From contig NC_045139.1 of the NCBI RefSeq assembly GCF_008831285.2, positions 18,272,354 to 18,336,353 of the forward strand: a stretch of DNA of 64,000 nt. Direction: 5' to 3'. A program made the position numbers and the translations under genes. The stretch's first letter is position 1. The number at the start of each line of letters is the position of its first letter. A model generated the notes under the pieces. That model worked only from the letters and a program-made list of their open reading frames with translations. It was not told where the DNA came from and ran no database searches. Source of the DNA: Nymphaea colorata (Eukaryota > Streptophyta > Magnoliopsida > Nymphaeales > Nymphaeaceae). Below, in pieces: positions 12,315-23,700 of the stretch.

Positions 12315-12925
12315 GCCGGGTTTCATCCACAAACATTTATATGATACAATATAGATCTACAACTGTATACACTAATAAAATATTCAAATGTTTAAAATTT
12401 ATGTATTACGTATAATGTGGTCCGTCAAAATTGAAATGCACTTATACGTAATACAGCTCGAGGAATTGATCTTCTTCTTCTTCTTTCTTCTTTCTTCTTT
12501 CTTCTTTCTTCTTTTCTTTTAAGAGTCAAGCGGAATTCTATCAGCTTAAACATGCCTCTAGTATGAAACTTTCTCTGAAACTTTCTCTTTTTATTGCTGA
12601 TGTTACAGAAAGGGATATTTGAGCCCTTTTTTTGTTTTGGATTGGTTAAATAATCGGTTGCCGAAGTATAAAGCACGTAGAGATTGCAAGAGTCAGGTTC
12701 CCGAATGTCTGTCATGCACCAAATAAATTACTTTAGTAAATAAATGTCATCTATAATATTAGTATATGGACTAACGGACGCTTTGAGGGCGTAGCGCACC
12801 TTGCGTTGGTGGCTCAATTTAACAGTTCGGTCATCAGCTTGATTCTTGTGGGCACTATTCATCTGTATTGTAAATGGTGGTAATGCAACACTTTAGTTGA
12901 TGGTATACACGGGCCCAACCAAGTC
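12315..12925 (+). repeat. Dispersed repeat (partner 27160-27735)
   Basis: Starts at GGGTTTCATCCACAAAC and ends near GTATACACGGGCCCA, with the same order of words in 27160-27735, including ATGTATTACGTATAAT and CACGTAGAGATTGCAAGAG. The two copies are about 15 kb apart and flank copy C and MTP5. No coding content is seen. Local CTT repeats lie at 12470-12515. Confidence 0.85.
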
Positions 12926-12949
12926 TCCAAGTAACTCGTTAAATTAAAG

Positions 12950-13170
12950 GTAAACGCAATGGAGCGTTAACTTTAAGCAGAGCAGCTTCGTAAAAAATCT
13001 GAGTAGAGAATATAAGATAAACTTTGGGCAAATTCGAGCTCGACTCGTTTAAGCTCGTTTGCATGCACACAAAAAAGGGAAAGCAGTTCATGTTTGGATT
13101 CCAAGGAAGGCCATGGAAATGATGTGTTGAGTTTCAGTTTATAAGTTAATCTATGATTCAATAACCAAGT
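12950..13170 (+). repeat. Repeat of 5050-5290
   Basis: Shared words include GTTAACTTTAAGCA, CATGTTTGGATTCCAAGGA and GTTTCAGTTTATAAGTT. It marks a second duplicated flank between unit A and unit B. Confidence 0.75.
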
Positions 13171-13379
13171 TTACTTTCTCATTTGTGCACCCACAACATA
13201 GGAATGCACAACAATGAAAGTTCGTCTTCAATCTTCGAAACAGGGTTTCTTCAAGACGCGGTAAAAGTTTTCGTTTGAAAGGAAGACAATCGAGTCGAGT
13301 TCCCTCGTTTCCAAACTCGAGTTTCAATTGGAACTCGAGCTCGGAGCCGAGCTCGAGTCGAATATTTTCGAACGAGTCT

Positions 13380-13800
13380 CCAAAACTTCTGCATGATTTA
13401 ATTTCTCCCCCATCAATAGCCTTCGGTCGTCCACGCAAACACGTCTAAATGTTGGGAAGGTAAGATTTCATGTTTGGAGATTTAATCCATTGACCGTTTA
13501 CCTATAAATCCCCACGTCGACGCAAGAATTAAGACGCGGCCTGTTGAAATAGGTTTGATCTCAGCACGACTTGGTCCAATGTCAGTCTGAGTCCATGAAC
13601 CTTCCACATGATCAAGTGGAGACTTTCTCCACTCAAACACGACTCGTGATTGAATCAAACATGATAATTGGTTCAATTAATTGAAATTTAATGGCGAGCG
13701 AGGAAAAGTTTGTAAATAATTCCCAGGGAAGACAGGCTTCTGGGGGAATTAGAATTCATGTTACGTCAGATGTGTCAGAAGGGTGGGTTAGGAGATCAAT
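13380..13800 (+). repeat. Segmental duplicate block (partner 7080-7560)
   Basis: Direct, closely related copy of 7080-7560; see that entry. Downstream, 13860-14640 is AT-rich with no gene and continues the similarity to 7760-8400. Confidence 0.8.
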
Positions 13801-14647
13801 TAATTTTGAAGACTGGATCCATAGCCACAAGAAATGGAGAGAGTTTTCTCGGGTTTAAAACCGCAAAGTCGTAATTTTTTTAATTTTAAAACTATCAATG
13901 TTTTGGTGAGAAGGAGAAAGGTCGCCACAATCTTTAAAAGAAAATATGAAAATAAAAATTTGGTAACTTAAAAAAAATGTAAAAACAAGTGAAAAAAATA
14001 GTTAAGAAAGGGGAAAGGTTAACATTTTTTTAATTTATAAGCCAAAATAGGTATGGATCATTGCTTTCTTAATCCTCCTCATGATAAAACGACACCTATA
14101 GTCTCATGATTTCGTTGAAATTTCTCATGATTGAGAACATTTGAGCTGAATGATTGCAGCTTATTTTGGAGTTATCAAACGAAAATGTGGATCTGATCAA
14201 ACTAAAACACACGATTTCAAATACCTTTTTAAATGTTTTAAATTGAAAAAATGCTTATTCTCTGTGAATTCAAGCCGAGTCGTGTTAAAATATTGTCTGT
14301 GATTTTTCAATTTCTTTTTATTTCCAGTACAACCGACACCTATAGACTAGTCAAGCTTAGAATGACCCGTAAAAACCCACTCAAAATTTATCCTTTTTTT
14401 TTTTTGAAAAAATAACATTTACATGCAATTAGGGGTCGACGAGAAATTTTTGTCGTTGGTGGGGTCGAATTATAGTTTCAATATTTAAACAATATTTAAA
14501 TACAATTTTCAATTTTTCATGTATATTAAACCAAAATTTTAAAAATTTATAAGCAAAATTTTGTTTTTTTCTAAAATATGATGCTTATAACAAATTAGTT
14601 CACATAGTTCTGCCATTACATGTCAATTAAAAAAGAAAGTATCGAAT

Positions 14648-15183
14648 TTCATCATTTAGAGAATCCGCTAGCTCCCGAGCAGTCGGCGAAGCTTCGATCA
14701 TCAGCCCAACGAAGACCCATTCAACGGCTCCATCATTTTCAGAACAATTTGATTGATTGAGAAGAATTGTCCTTAACCCACGCACACTCCATTCACCCCG
14801 GGACAGGGACGGAGCACTTTATAATTTTATTATAAAATACATTTTTACTTTTAAATATTTTTGTTGTATTTTTTATTCTTTTAAAATTCACCCTTTTTGC
14901 TTTGTCAGGTGTATTTTGATTATTACAAATGGGTGTGCACTTAATGTGCATATGTAGTGATCAAAATGCACCTGACAAAGCAAAAAGGAAGATTTTTAAA
15001 AGAATAAAAAAGATACTATAAAAAATTTTAAAAATTAAAATATACTTTCTGGTGTTCCTGTCATGGCAGAAGTGTGTGAGTGTGTTAGGGGCAATTCTTC
15101 GGTGAACCTATATCATAGGAGCGGTTGAATGAGTCGTCTTTCGGCAGACAAGAAGCTCCGCCGACTACCCGGGAGCTAGCGGA
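14648..15183. repeat. Large inverted repeat of DC1 promoter DNA
   Basis: Arms of roughly 230-280 bases face each other around a 27-base spacer (14927-14953). The inner arms pair as CCTTTTTGCTTTGTCAGGTG (14891 on) and its complement ending at 14988. Further out, GAAGAATTGTCCTTAAC (14760) faces GTTAGGGGCAATTCTTC (15085). The outermost left arm, CCGCTAGCTCCCGAGCAGTC, is the complement of the GGGAGCTAGCGG stretch at 15171, just before the copy C start codon. The left arm is therefore an inverted copy of the 5' flank of the tailed DC1 gene. The spacer itself holds TGCAC and GTGCA as a small stem. Confidence 0.85.
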
Positions 15184-15208
15184 GTTGTAGTGCGGACTGC
15201 AGAGTGCC

Positions 15209-16487
15209 ATGGCCGGGATCGGGATGATAACCCATTTCAGCCACAGGGAGCATGCTCTTACGGCCATGGCTCCCGATGTTTCGGTGCGATGCTCTGTCTG
15301 CAAGAGGAGCAAATGCGTTGCCAAGGGATTTTATGCTTGCAAGACATGCCAGTATTACCTGGGCTTCGTCTGCGCTATGCTCGAAGAGAAGACGCACATC
15401 CCGGCTCATGAACAGCACCCCCTCACTCTCGTAACAACTCCAGCCACAGGGAACGTCTCTAGAATTTGCAGGGCCTGTGGGGGCCAGATTCGAGGCTGGA
15501 GATATAGCTGCAGCTGCCACTGCAGCTATGACCTGCACGCTGCCTGCGCCCATTGGCCGAAGACGATAGAAACGACCGCAGTTCACGTGCACCCGCTTAA
15601 CCTGCACTTTCCCGCCGGTCCTCAGCCTCGCCACGACAGGGGAATCAACTGCAGGGGGTGTGGTCATGGCGACAAAGGGCTGTGGGGTTACAGCTGCAGC
15701 ACCTGCGGTAGTGGGTTCTTCCACCACTTAGGTAAACAGCAGTTTCTACCAGTCCATCAATTTGTATATACCATAGTGTTCAAAATTTTGGGTGCCATCG
15801 TATTTTGATGTAGAGATTCAATAATTCCCTTCCTACAAGTTGATCCTTGGTTACTTTAGTCATAACTACAAATATCATCTTCCAGATTCAAATGATAAGG
15901 CTTTGTGCGGGTATAAAATGACAAAAAAAAAAAAGGAAAAATTTTAGCAAATTTTAACATAACTAATCTTTCAGTGAAAAATTGTGAAATGAGAAAATAA
16001 GTAACTGGTAACTAAAACCTTAAAAAACACAAAATAGGAAAAAAAAAATGAGAAAACTTAAATTGAAGGCATTATTTATACACCTATTCAACCGACTGAT
16101 TGTGCTACCGCTCATTGTTGCCTACCGCTTGATATAGGTGAAGCGGTGGATACGATGCAAATTGTGGTGGACGTTTTGAACGGCATAGGCAACAATGAAG
16201 GGGGTGGCGCTGCCATTGACGGGCCGGATTGCTTGTGGGAACTGGTTGAGCTCCTAGTACCCCACCGCTTCTCTGCACCTATTTCTCTCGTAACACAATT
16301 GATTCCCCCATATCCTGTGCAAATAATGTCTGCAATCGCTGCACCCATCAGTAACCAAACAAGCCCTCATCATGACGACGATTGCAACTGAGATGATGAC
16401 GACGATTGCAACTGTGATGACGACGACGACTGCAACTGTGATGACGACGATGACTGCAACTACATTCTTCAGTGTCTTTGCTCGTAG
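15209..16487 (+). pseudogene. DC1-domain Asp/Cys-tail gene, copy C (exon 1 open, exon 2 deleted)
   Basis: Exon 1 (15209-15731) is the only fully open one. It has about 174 codons with three DC1 segments: HFSHREHAL with CSVC and CKTC, then HEQHPLTL with CRAC, CSYDLHAAC, and then HPLNLHF with CRGC, CSTC and FFHH, stopping one residue before the last zinc ligand. That Cys lies in exon 2 in copies A and B. Here intron sequence breaks near 16108 and resumes inside exon 3 near 16128, so about 775 bases with exon 2, intron 2 and the exon 3 acceptor are missing. Exon 3 then reads through LWELVELLVP and PPYP to HHDDDCN and a TGA where a Cys codon is expected. Beyond it the frame stays open with DDDDDCNC units to ILQCLCS and TAG (16485-16487). 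Exon 1 alone could still give a truncated DC1 protein by intron read-through. Confidence 0.83.
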
Positions 16488-16689
16488 CATAAGTTAGAAC
16501 ATTAATTCTGCCTCAACAAATAAAGTCTTTTCTATTTGAATGTTAGAGCATCAGTTTGTGCATTGATATGTAAAGTAGTGAAGCAATATTAATGGAGTAG
16601 GAGTATCAGAAATGTGTTGATCGTTAGAGTGACTTAGAGCTCCATTTGGTTCTTCTTCCAGTACCTGTTTGACTGTGTCTGTGACTGTG

Positions 16690-17280
16690 AAAATCTATGT
16701 TGCATTCTTGGGTGTGGTGCATAAGTTAGAAAATTCATTCATGTTGCAAACGGCCCCCCCGTTGAGGGTTGGGCTTTCACCCCTCTCCCTGTTATGTCAA
16801 AACATATAAGTAGATTGATCCATGGTTGGAAATAGACTCACATAAAGTATTAACTTTTCAGGGGCAATTTTAACTTCTAATTTCGCTCCCCTTGAGTGTC
16901 TTATTTTTCTAATTTTTTTTTTCCTTAATGACAAAAACCTCTCATCCTTTAACTGAAAATTTTAGAAACAAATAAAATAAGGTGTATAAGTTTGAGGCAA
17001 ATAAATAGAAAAAAACATCTTCCAGCTCAACTTTTGAAAGCTAATAAATGGGCATTCCACTTCTAAGAGAAAAATACATACTAAAAAAACACTAATCTTT
17101 ATTACAAAACTGTGAAAATATCCATAACTATTCTTCCATTGGTCGAAGAAAGATATTTTCCTCCTCAATAGAGTTATTTTTGTTATTTTATACCAAAAAT
17201 TGATGTTTCCTTTTAATATATGGCTATTTAGCAATTTATCTCTAAAGTTAGAATGAGGTTCAAGGCTAAGCATTTTATTT
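16690..17280 (+). repeat. Segmental duplicate block (partner 11690-12310)
   Basis: Direct copy of 11690-12310, downstream of copy C as its partner is downstream of copy B. It ends about 350 bases before the first transcribed-looking sequence of MTP5. Confidence 0.85.
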
Positions 17281-17768
17281 CTAAATATTTAGAAATATAA
17301 AATTTTTTAATTCAATTTTTATGGGTGTTATTTTTATAGACTATAGACGGTAGTATATGAATATATTATGAAAACCAGCAAGTAACTTTTGAACCCTGGC
17401 ACGGTCAAGGATATTACTGTGATTGTCGAACCCCTAACACACTGTCCCATGTTAGGGCCTCAACGTATAACTTGTGCTGGCCGAGTGTGGCCATTGACGA
17501 AATAATTAGCTAATGGGACGTTATTTTGCAATATTTTCCTGTGGGGAGGACTGTTTTCGCAAAAAATTGCGTCGGGCAACGTGGCATAAGATGGCACTGT
17601 GGTCTTTTTTTTTAGTTGCTCAACGTAGCCATGCTGCTATTTCTCCGATTTGAAAAAGGAAGCTGCGAGCCTGCTTCTCTCGTAGACGAGGATTAGGCTT
17701 GAGGGGCTGCTGCTGCTTCTTCTATTCTTTGGAACTGGGGAATTTCTCCTGGTCGCTTCCTCGAGGGG

Positions 17769-20700
17769 ATGGCGAGGAAGCCGACGGAGTCGGGAGGGGA
17801 TATGTCCAGGGTTTCTTCCTCCAACTCCAGATCTGCCGGCGGCCGAGAGTTTGAGTATCTTCATGGAGCAGGAGGAGACACGGCCGCCGATCGGAGGATC
17901 GCCTTTTCCCGCCACCCGTCTTTCCGGCAATCGGACGATCCCGTCCGCCAGCCTCTTCTTTCCAGGAGTTTCGCTGCGTCGCTCGAGACCCCGAAAGGAG
18001 ACGTAGGTTTGGAGTTCCCGATGGAGAGCGGCTCCGGCGAGGAATATCGAGCCTCTCCTTCCGGGGATTCGGTTCTTTCGCTCGTTGTGGATTTCTTGAC
18101 GATGATCCGATGCGGAAACCGGCCGATGAAACGGCTATCGTTGATGATCCTGCTAAATGTTGCTTATTCCTCAACTGAATTGCTCGTCGGGCTATTCACT
18201 AGCCGTGTAGGTGGGTTCCAATTTCTCCTGAAAATTATGAAAATTGAAGTGGATCTGCTGTCATTCTCTGTAGAGGAAGTCCTTCTACTGCGTTTGCGTC
18301 GATGAAGGTTGATATGTTTACATTTGCTTTACAAATTATTATCTGGTCGGCCCCTTGAATGAGTATTACTGTGAAACCATGATCCGTTCTCCCTGTGATT
18401 TTCTTGATTTCGGTACGTAATTTCCACCTTTTTTGTGTGGAACTCTCGGCATTGGTATGTTGATTGCGTGGAGTTCACGTCACTGAATGAACATTAGAAA
18501 TTTTGACAGTTGGTATATTGTTAGTGTTGGAACAGTATAGAACGGGTTGGTTGAAGTGGTACTCCCTTATCCGTCATAACTAGATTTAAATGTATAATCC
18601 AGATACATGTCTCAGTGTGGACAGTTTTGCATCAATATTTTTTTAACCGGTTTTGGGTTTGAGACCTCATGGAACATTTTTTCCTATGGGACTGCAAGCG
18701 TGTGGATAATTGGTGTCAACAAAGTATTTTCAGATAAATCAAGGATTCCTGATCAACGTGTGAAATTTCTCCCTACTACGGTTAGAGAATATGTTAAATT
18801 GATGGCTATATGTATGAGTTGCATGCCTCAAAAAGGAGGCCATGAAAACCTAATCGCTGAATCAGTAAAACAGTGTCATTACTGTAATTTTTTCTTACTT
18901 CCAATGATTCAACCGGAGGGTGTCATTCTCCCGGAATCATGTAGTTATAGTCGAATCGTATTCCATTCCGGCAGACAAGACGATCAATCTTCTTCCTTTA
19001 ACCTGTTGGGGTCCCCGCCCTCCCCCTCTCCCATCTGTCAAGGTAAGACATTGAAGAGATGGCTGATCGAGCAGGTGAACCATTTGTTCCTCCGCCAGGA
19101 TCAGTCTCTCACTTCACGTTGTGGGCTGGGAGCCATATTGGACCATCCTTTCTTTCAGAACGTTTTGGCTCTTGAATGTTAGCTTCGGAACCTTACCTGA
19201 GAAAATAACTAGGGCATGTAGTTTCAGGCTTGTAGGGTCTTGCATAATTTCGCAAACTTTGAAGCTCCATGGCAGCAAAAGCAACACTGAAAATGGATCC
19301 TTCAATACCAAGCTATCAGGGAAATTCATCTCCCTCTACCTTGTAGGATTCTTATTTAGCATGGATGAAAGAAAGCATATGACAGCTGTGCACGTGAGAA
19401 GGCTCTATGGTTGCTTTCTTTTTATCAAGCATGTCATTAGCCGCTAGAGCCTTAATCTTTGAGTACTTGGCAAAAAAAAAATGTAAGTCAATTCATCTAT
19501 ATTTCTAACTTAGCTGTTGTCTGAGTGTGGGAATGTATAATTGGTTTCACTTCTTTGTGGTTTTCTGGTTGCTCCCCTTCATTGCAATGAATTCTCAGAG
19601 AAATCTCTCCATAAAACAGCCGATCTACTTAGCTAGATGTAAGTAGCCCTTAACTTGTGTCCATTTTTTGTAAATTAGCAGGAAATAAAGTACTTTAAAT
19701 GACAATCTTATCGATCCATTAATGTTGTAATTCCATTTGCATTATAAATGAGTCAATGACATGCATGAATGAAGAAAACTTTGTTGAATCAGCATTTATT
19801 ATCTCTGAATATGCATGAATAGGATGTCATATCTGGCAATGGGCTCTATTCAGTCTTTTCTGGACTTACTCCCTTGTCCTAGATGAGGACTTGCTTGCTC
19901 GCTTGTACCAGTTGAGAACTTGCACCTTTTAAATGCAAAGCATTGCCGTAAATGAATGCTCCCTTTTTGGATATGTGACTATATGGTAATCATTGATATA
20001 GTCCAAGTCTATATGCTTCATTGATGAAAACAACTTAAAGGAGCTCGTCAAATTTCTTGATGATATTTTTATTTTCATTTCAGGTTATCACTAGTATTAC
20101 TTAGATCATCAATTCTTTTGTGCTTTCATATATTTAAGCTCGATTCATGTCACGTTTGTTCCTGTCATGCGCCCATCTCTCACAGGTTTCCCACAATAAA
20201 TGTACTTTTCCCAAAATTGATAGAATCAACCTCTGGGAATATCAGCATGGTATTTTTTTGGCCTTAAAGTTGTGGGTTGAATAATAGCTTTTTAGGTTGA
20301 TGTTGAGTGCCTGTGAGACAGTATTTTGCCCGGAAGTATTACTTTTCCTATTGCAACACTAGTATTGATACTCTTGTTTGCCAGAACAATCAAGCAACTT
20401 TCTTCCCTTGGTTTGTTTTATCTGGTAGGGATAATGGATGGCCAATATACATAAATATCAACTGAAAAGTGGTATGTTTGCTTACATATCACCTGAAAAG
20501 TGGTATGTTTGCTGCATGCTTGTCGAATTCTAGAGATGAATGAGAAAGGATTTCTCCTGGAATGAGAAGGGAAGTTGCACTGTGATTCAGCAGATTGACT
20601 TCTGCAGCTTCAGGAATACATTTGACAATATTGTCTGATTTTCACTTAACAAGTTAAATTTTAGCAATTAAAAGGCAACAGAATAGCAGAAAAAATGTGT

Positions 20701-23700
20701 CATTTTAATTTAATTACGTAGAATGTATGACTTGAAATAATGTAATGTCACCGAAAACAGTAGGTTGTTTATGTTGAAGCTTAAACTGTGGGTTTTACAT
20801 GTGCCTTTCTTTCTCTTTTATTTCTTGTGCAGTTACTCTTTGAATTGTACATGTGATCTGCTTGGTTGCTTATGAAGATTTCTTTTTCTTGTAGGTTTTG
20901 TTTCAGACGCTTTTCATCTCACATTTGGATGCAGTCTTCTAACATTTTCCTTATTTTCCATGGCTATGGCTAGGAGAAAGGCTACTAGTAGTTACAGTTA
21001 TGGGTAAGATTTTCGCAACCTGCTTTCTTCTGTTATGATGCCACTGAAAACTGTGAATTTGTTGTCATGTTATAAGCATACCACAGTGTGAGGATTCATT
21101 TTCTTATGCAATGTAAAATGACTATAGTAGTTAATATTTTATGTCATGTGGGCTGTAAAGTGTTTAATGTGGTTTCAAGCGGGAGTTTAAATTGTGCCAC
21201 CATTCAACTATATGCAGTGCAAAAGCAAACAGAAAAAAAAAAAAAGAATATTCTTCTTTTAATAGTTAATTCTTGCAGTGCCATTTGCAGCTCCTGTAGT
21301 TCTAGAGGTGGCAAAGTTACAAACTCATGCATAATTCAAGTTCTCGTTTCTTATACTATTTGTTAGTCAATTTTGTGAGAAGCTAAGTCACACTTTTACT
21401 AGTAAGTAGTAACTATGATTTGTTTGCTAACAAATGTTATGGAATAAAAAAAAAAAAACAAAAACATGATTACCAAGTAGCAAGAAGAAATTATTGGAAA
21501 TTGCAGAACTTGAAGTATTTGTTTTGATTATGGCAGCTGCACACTACCTTATTTGGTTTTTGGACTTGAAAACTTGAAACAGGGAACACATTGTAGGTGA
21601 AGTTTGACTAGTCTCTGTTTAATGTGATTGGAATTAAAAAGATTAATCTGTATTCTGAAGTTCTTTATGTATGTATAATTTTCTGAATGTGGCTCAGGCT
21701 CTCCTTCCCTAATCCCATATGGCGGAGCATGACCATCATCAGAGATGTGGAAACACTTCATGGGATGTTAAATTGTTTGATACACTAAGAACACCATGCT
21801 CATTACTTCATTTATGTGTCATTCATGAATCTGAATGGTGTTACGTATGTGGGTTTTGCTATGCCCATATTGATATTTACCTTTTACCCTTTGTCATTTT
21901 GTTCGAGTCATTAGTTGCAGTTCTCCAATAGGAATTTGATCTTACTGAAAATATATATTATCCGTATCATGCATATCTCATCCTACTTTTTCTTGATGGG
22001 AACATGTGAAGGATGGTGGGGTATCCATATTTATTCCTGGTTTGCAATTTGGACTGGTTTAAACTGCATTTGATGGATATATGTATTGGCTGGATGGGGG
22101 GATTATCTGGCGCAAATAGTTCCAATGGCGTCAACTTGAAGATTTTGACTTAAAAACTGATTAGTTCTGAGTTATGGCCTTTTCTTAGGGGGCTTTGTGA
22201 TTCAGTTGGGTATAAGTCAGACGGTTCTACATTAACTCCTTCCTTCCCCTCTAACAACACCCCACAGTCAAAAAAAAAAAAAATGCTTTCTACCTTTCTG
22301 GAGTTTGTATTAAAATGTTTCATCCATCCATGCTTCTCAATGGTAATTTCTTGATGGAATCATAGAAGCCAGTTCGATGTGGCAGTGTGTGCATCACATG
22401 CATGATATGTGCATGTGTTTGTGGCAGTGTGTGCATCATCATGATATGTTCCCTGTGTTTGTGTGTTGTTGGTTGGCATGCTTCAGTTGATCACAAAAAT
22501 GTGCTGTTTGTTCACTCTGTTTTTTTTTTTTTTTTTTTTTTGCTACCATAAAGTTCAGGAGGCATGCAATATCCTGCAAAAATTTGATGGCTTCTTTTTC
22601 ATTTTCAGGTACAAAAGGCTGGAAGTACTATCTGCTTTTACTAATGCTGTAAGTGCTTCGCAAGAATATCCCTTTTCTGCAATTATGTTTTACGCTTTCG
22701 AGATAAGTCATCAACTACACTGGCCACTACGTTCCTACTTCCAATAGTTTTGATTTACATCAAACAGTTGGAAACGTGCTATTTTCAAATGAAAAATTTC
22801 CACATAATTGAGAACAATTAAAACCCACATTTTAATGCTATATCACATAGGTGCCGGTGCGGGGAAGATGTATATATTTGTGTGTGTGTGTGTGTGTGTC
22901 TGTATATCATTTGTTATATAGTTAAATGTTTAACTGTTTAGTATCCTTATTGATCTCTATTTACATATGAACTTTTTGTATTAGAGCTAGTTTAGTCATG
23001 TGCACATCTAAAATGGTCAGTTTTATTTTTTTTTCGGCTTACCAAACCGGACGTGGTGTGTTGGAGAAGCACCAGCACCAACATTGACACGGGTGCGGCA
23101 TCCATTTAGGAGCACCCATGTGACATAGCTTTAATGTCTTAATACTCGGCAGGAAAAGAAAATGTAAAAATATGGGTCGCTCGTAGCCCCAACACTCACC
23201 TAGGCATCTATGATCCTAGTCGTTACTATGTGCCTATGCTTTGCACGTTTCTGAATTATCAAGATAATTGAGAAATATTCGACATTTTCTATATTGTTCC
23301 AAATTATTTGTAGTCCATTGCATTGTTCACCCTTTAGGCGTTGAGCTAATACAAGAATATGAATGCTTCCTCTGTAGACAGCTATTCCTATTGTTCATGT
23401 CATTTTCCCTTGCCGTCGAAGCACTTCATGCATTTGTACAGGACGAGTCAGAACATAAGTAAGTTATTCTTAGCTTTACTTGCCCTACATTTTTCTCTTC
23501 TACCTTTTAGCTAAATTCTTGCAGATTCTCACTATTATACTAGATATAGTAACTATGTGAATTTCTTTTCCAGGCATTACTTAATTTTGTCAGCAGTGAC
23601 AAATCTGTTGGTCAACCTACTAGGAGTATGGTTCTTTAGAAGTTATGCCCGTGTCAATATTGGTAATTTCCGCACTGATTTTTATCAGATTATTTTGTGT

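Noticed and set aside
17722-18174. 150-codon minus-strand frame opposite MTP5 exon 1
   Set aside because: Shadow of the GC-rich first exon; the plus strand gives the MTP5 protein with consistent splicing.
18607-19182. Open frame of 191 codons inside MTP5 intron 1
   Set aside because: No recognised domain, no duplicated or conserved relative in the window, and it lies within a well-supported intron.
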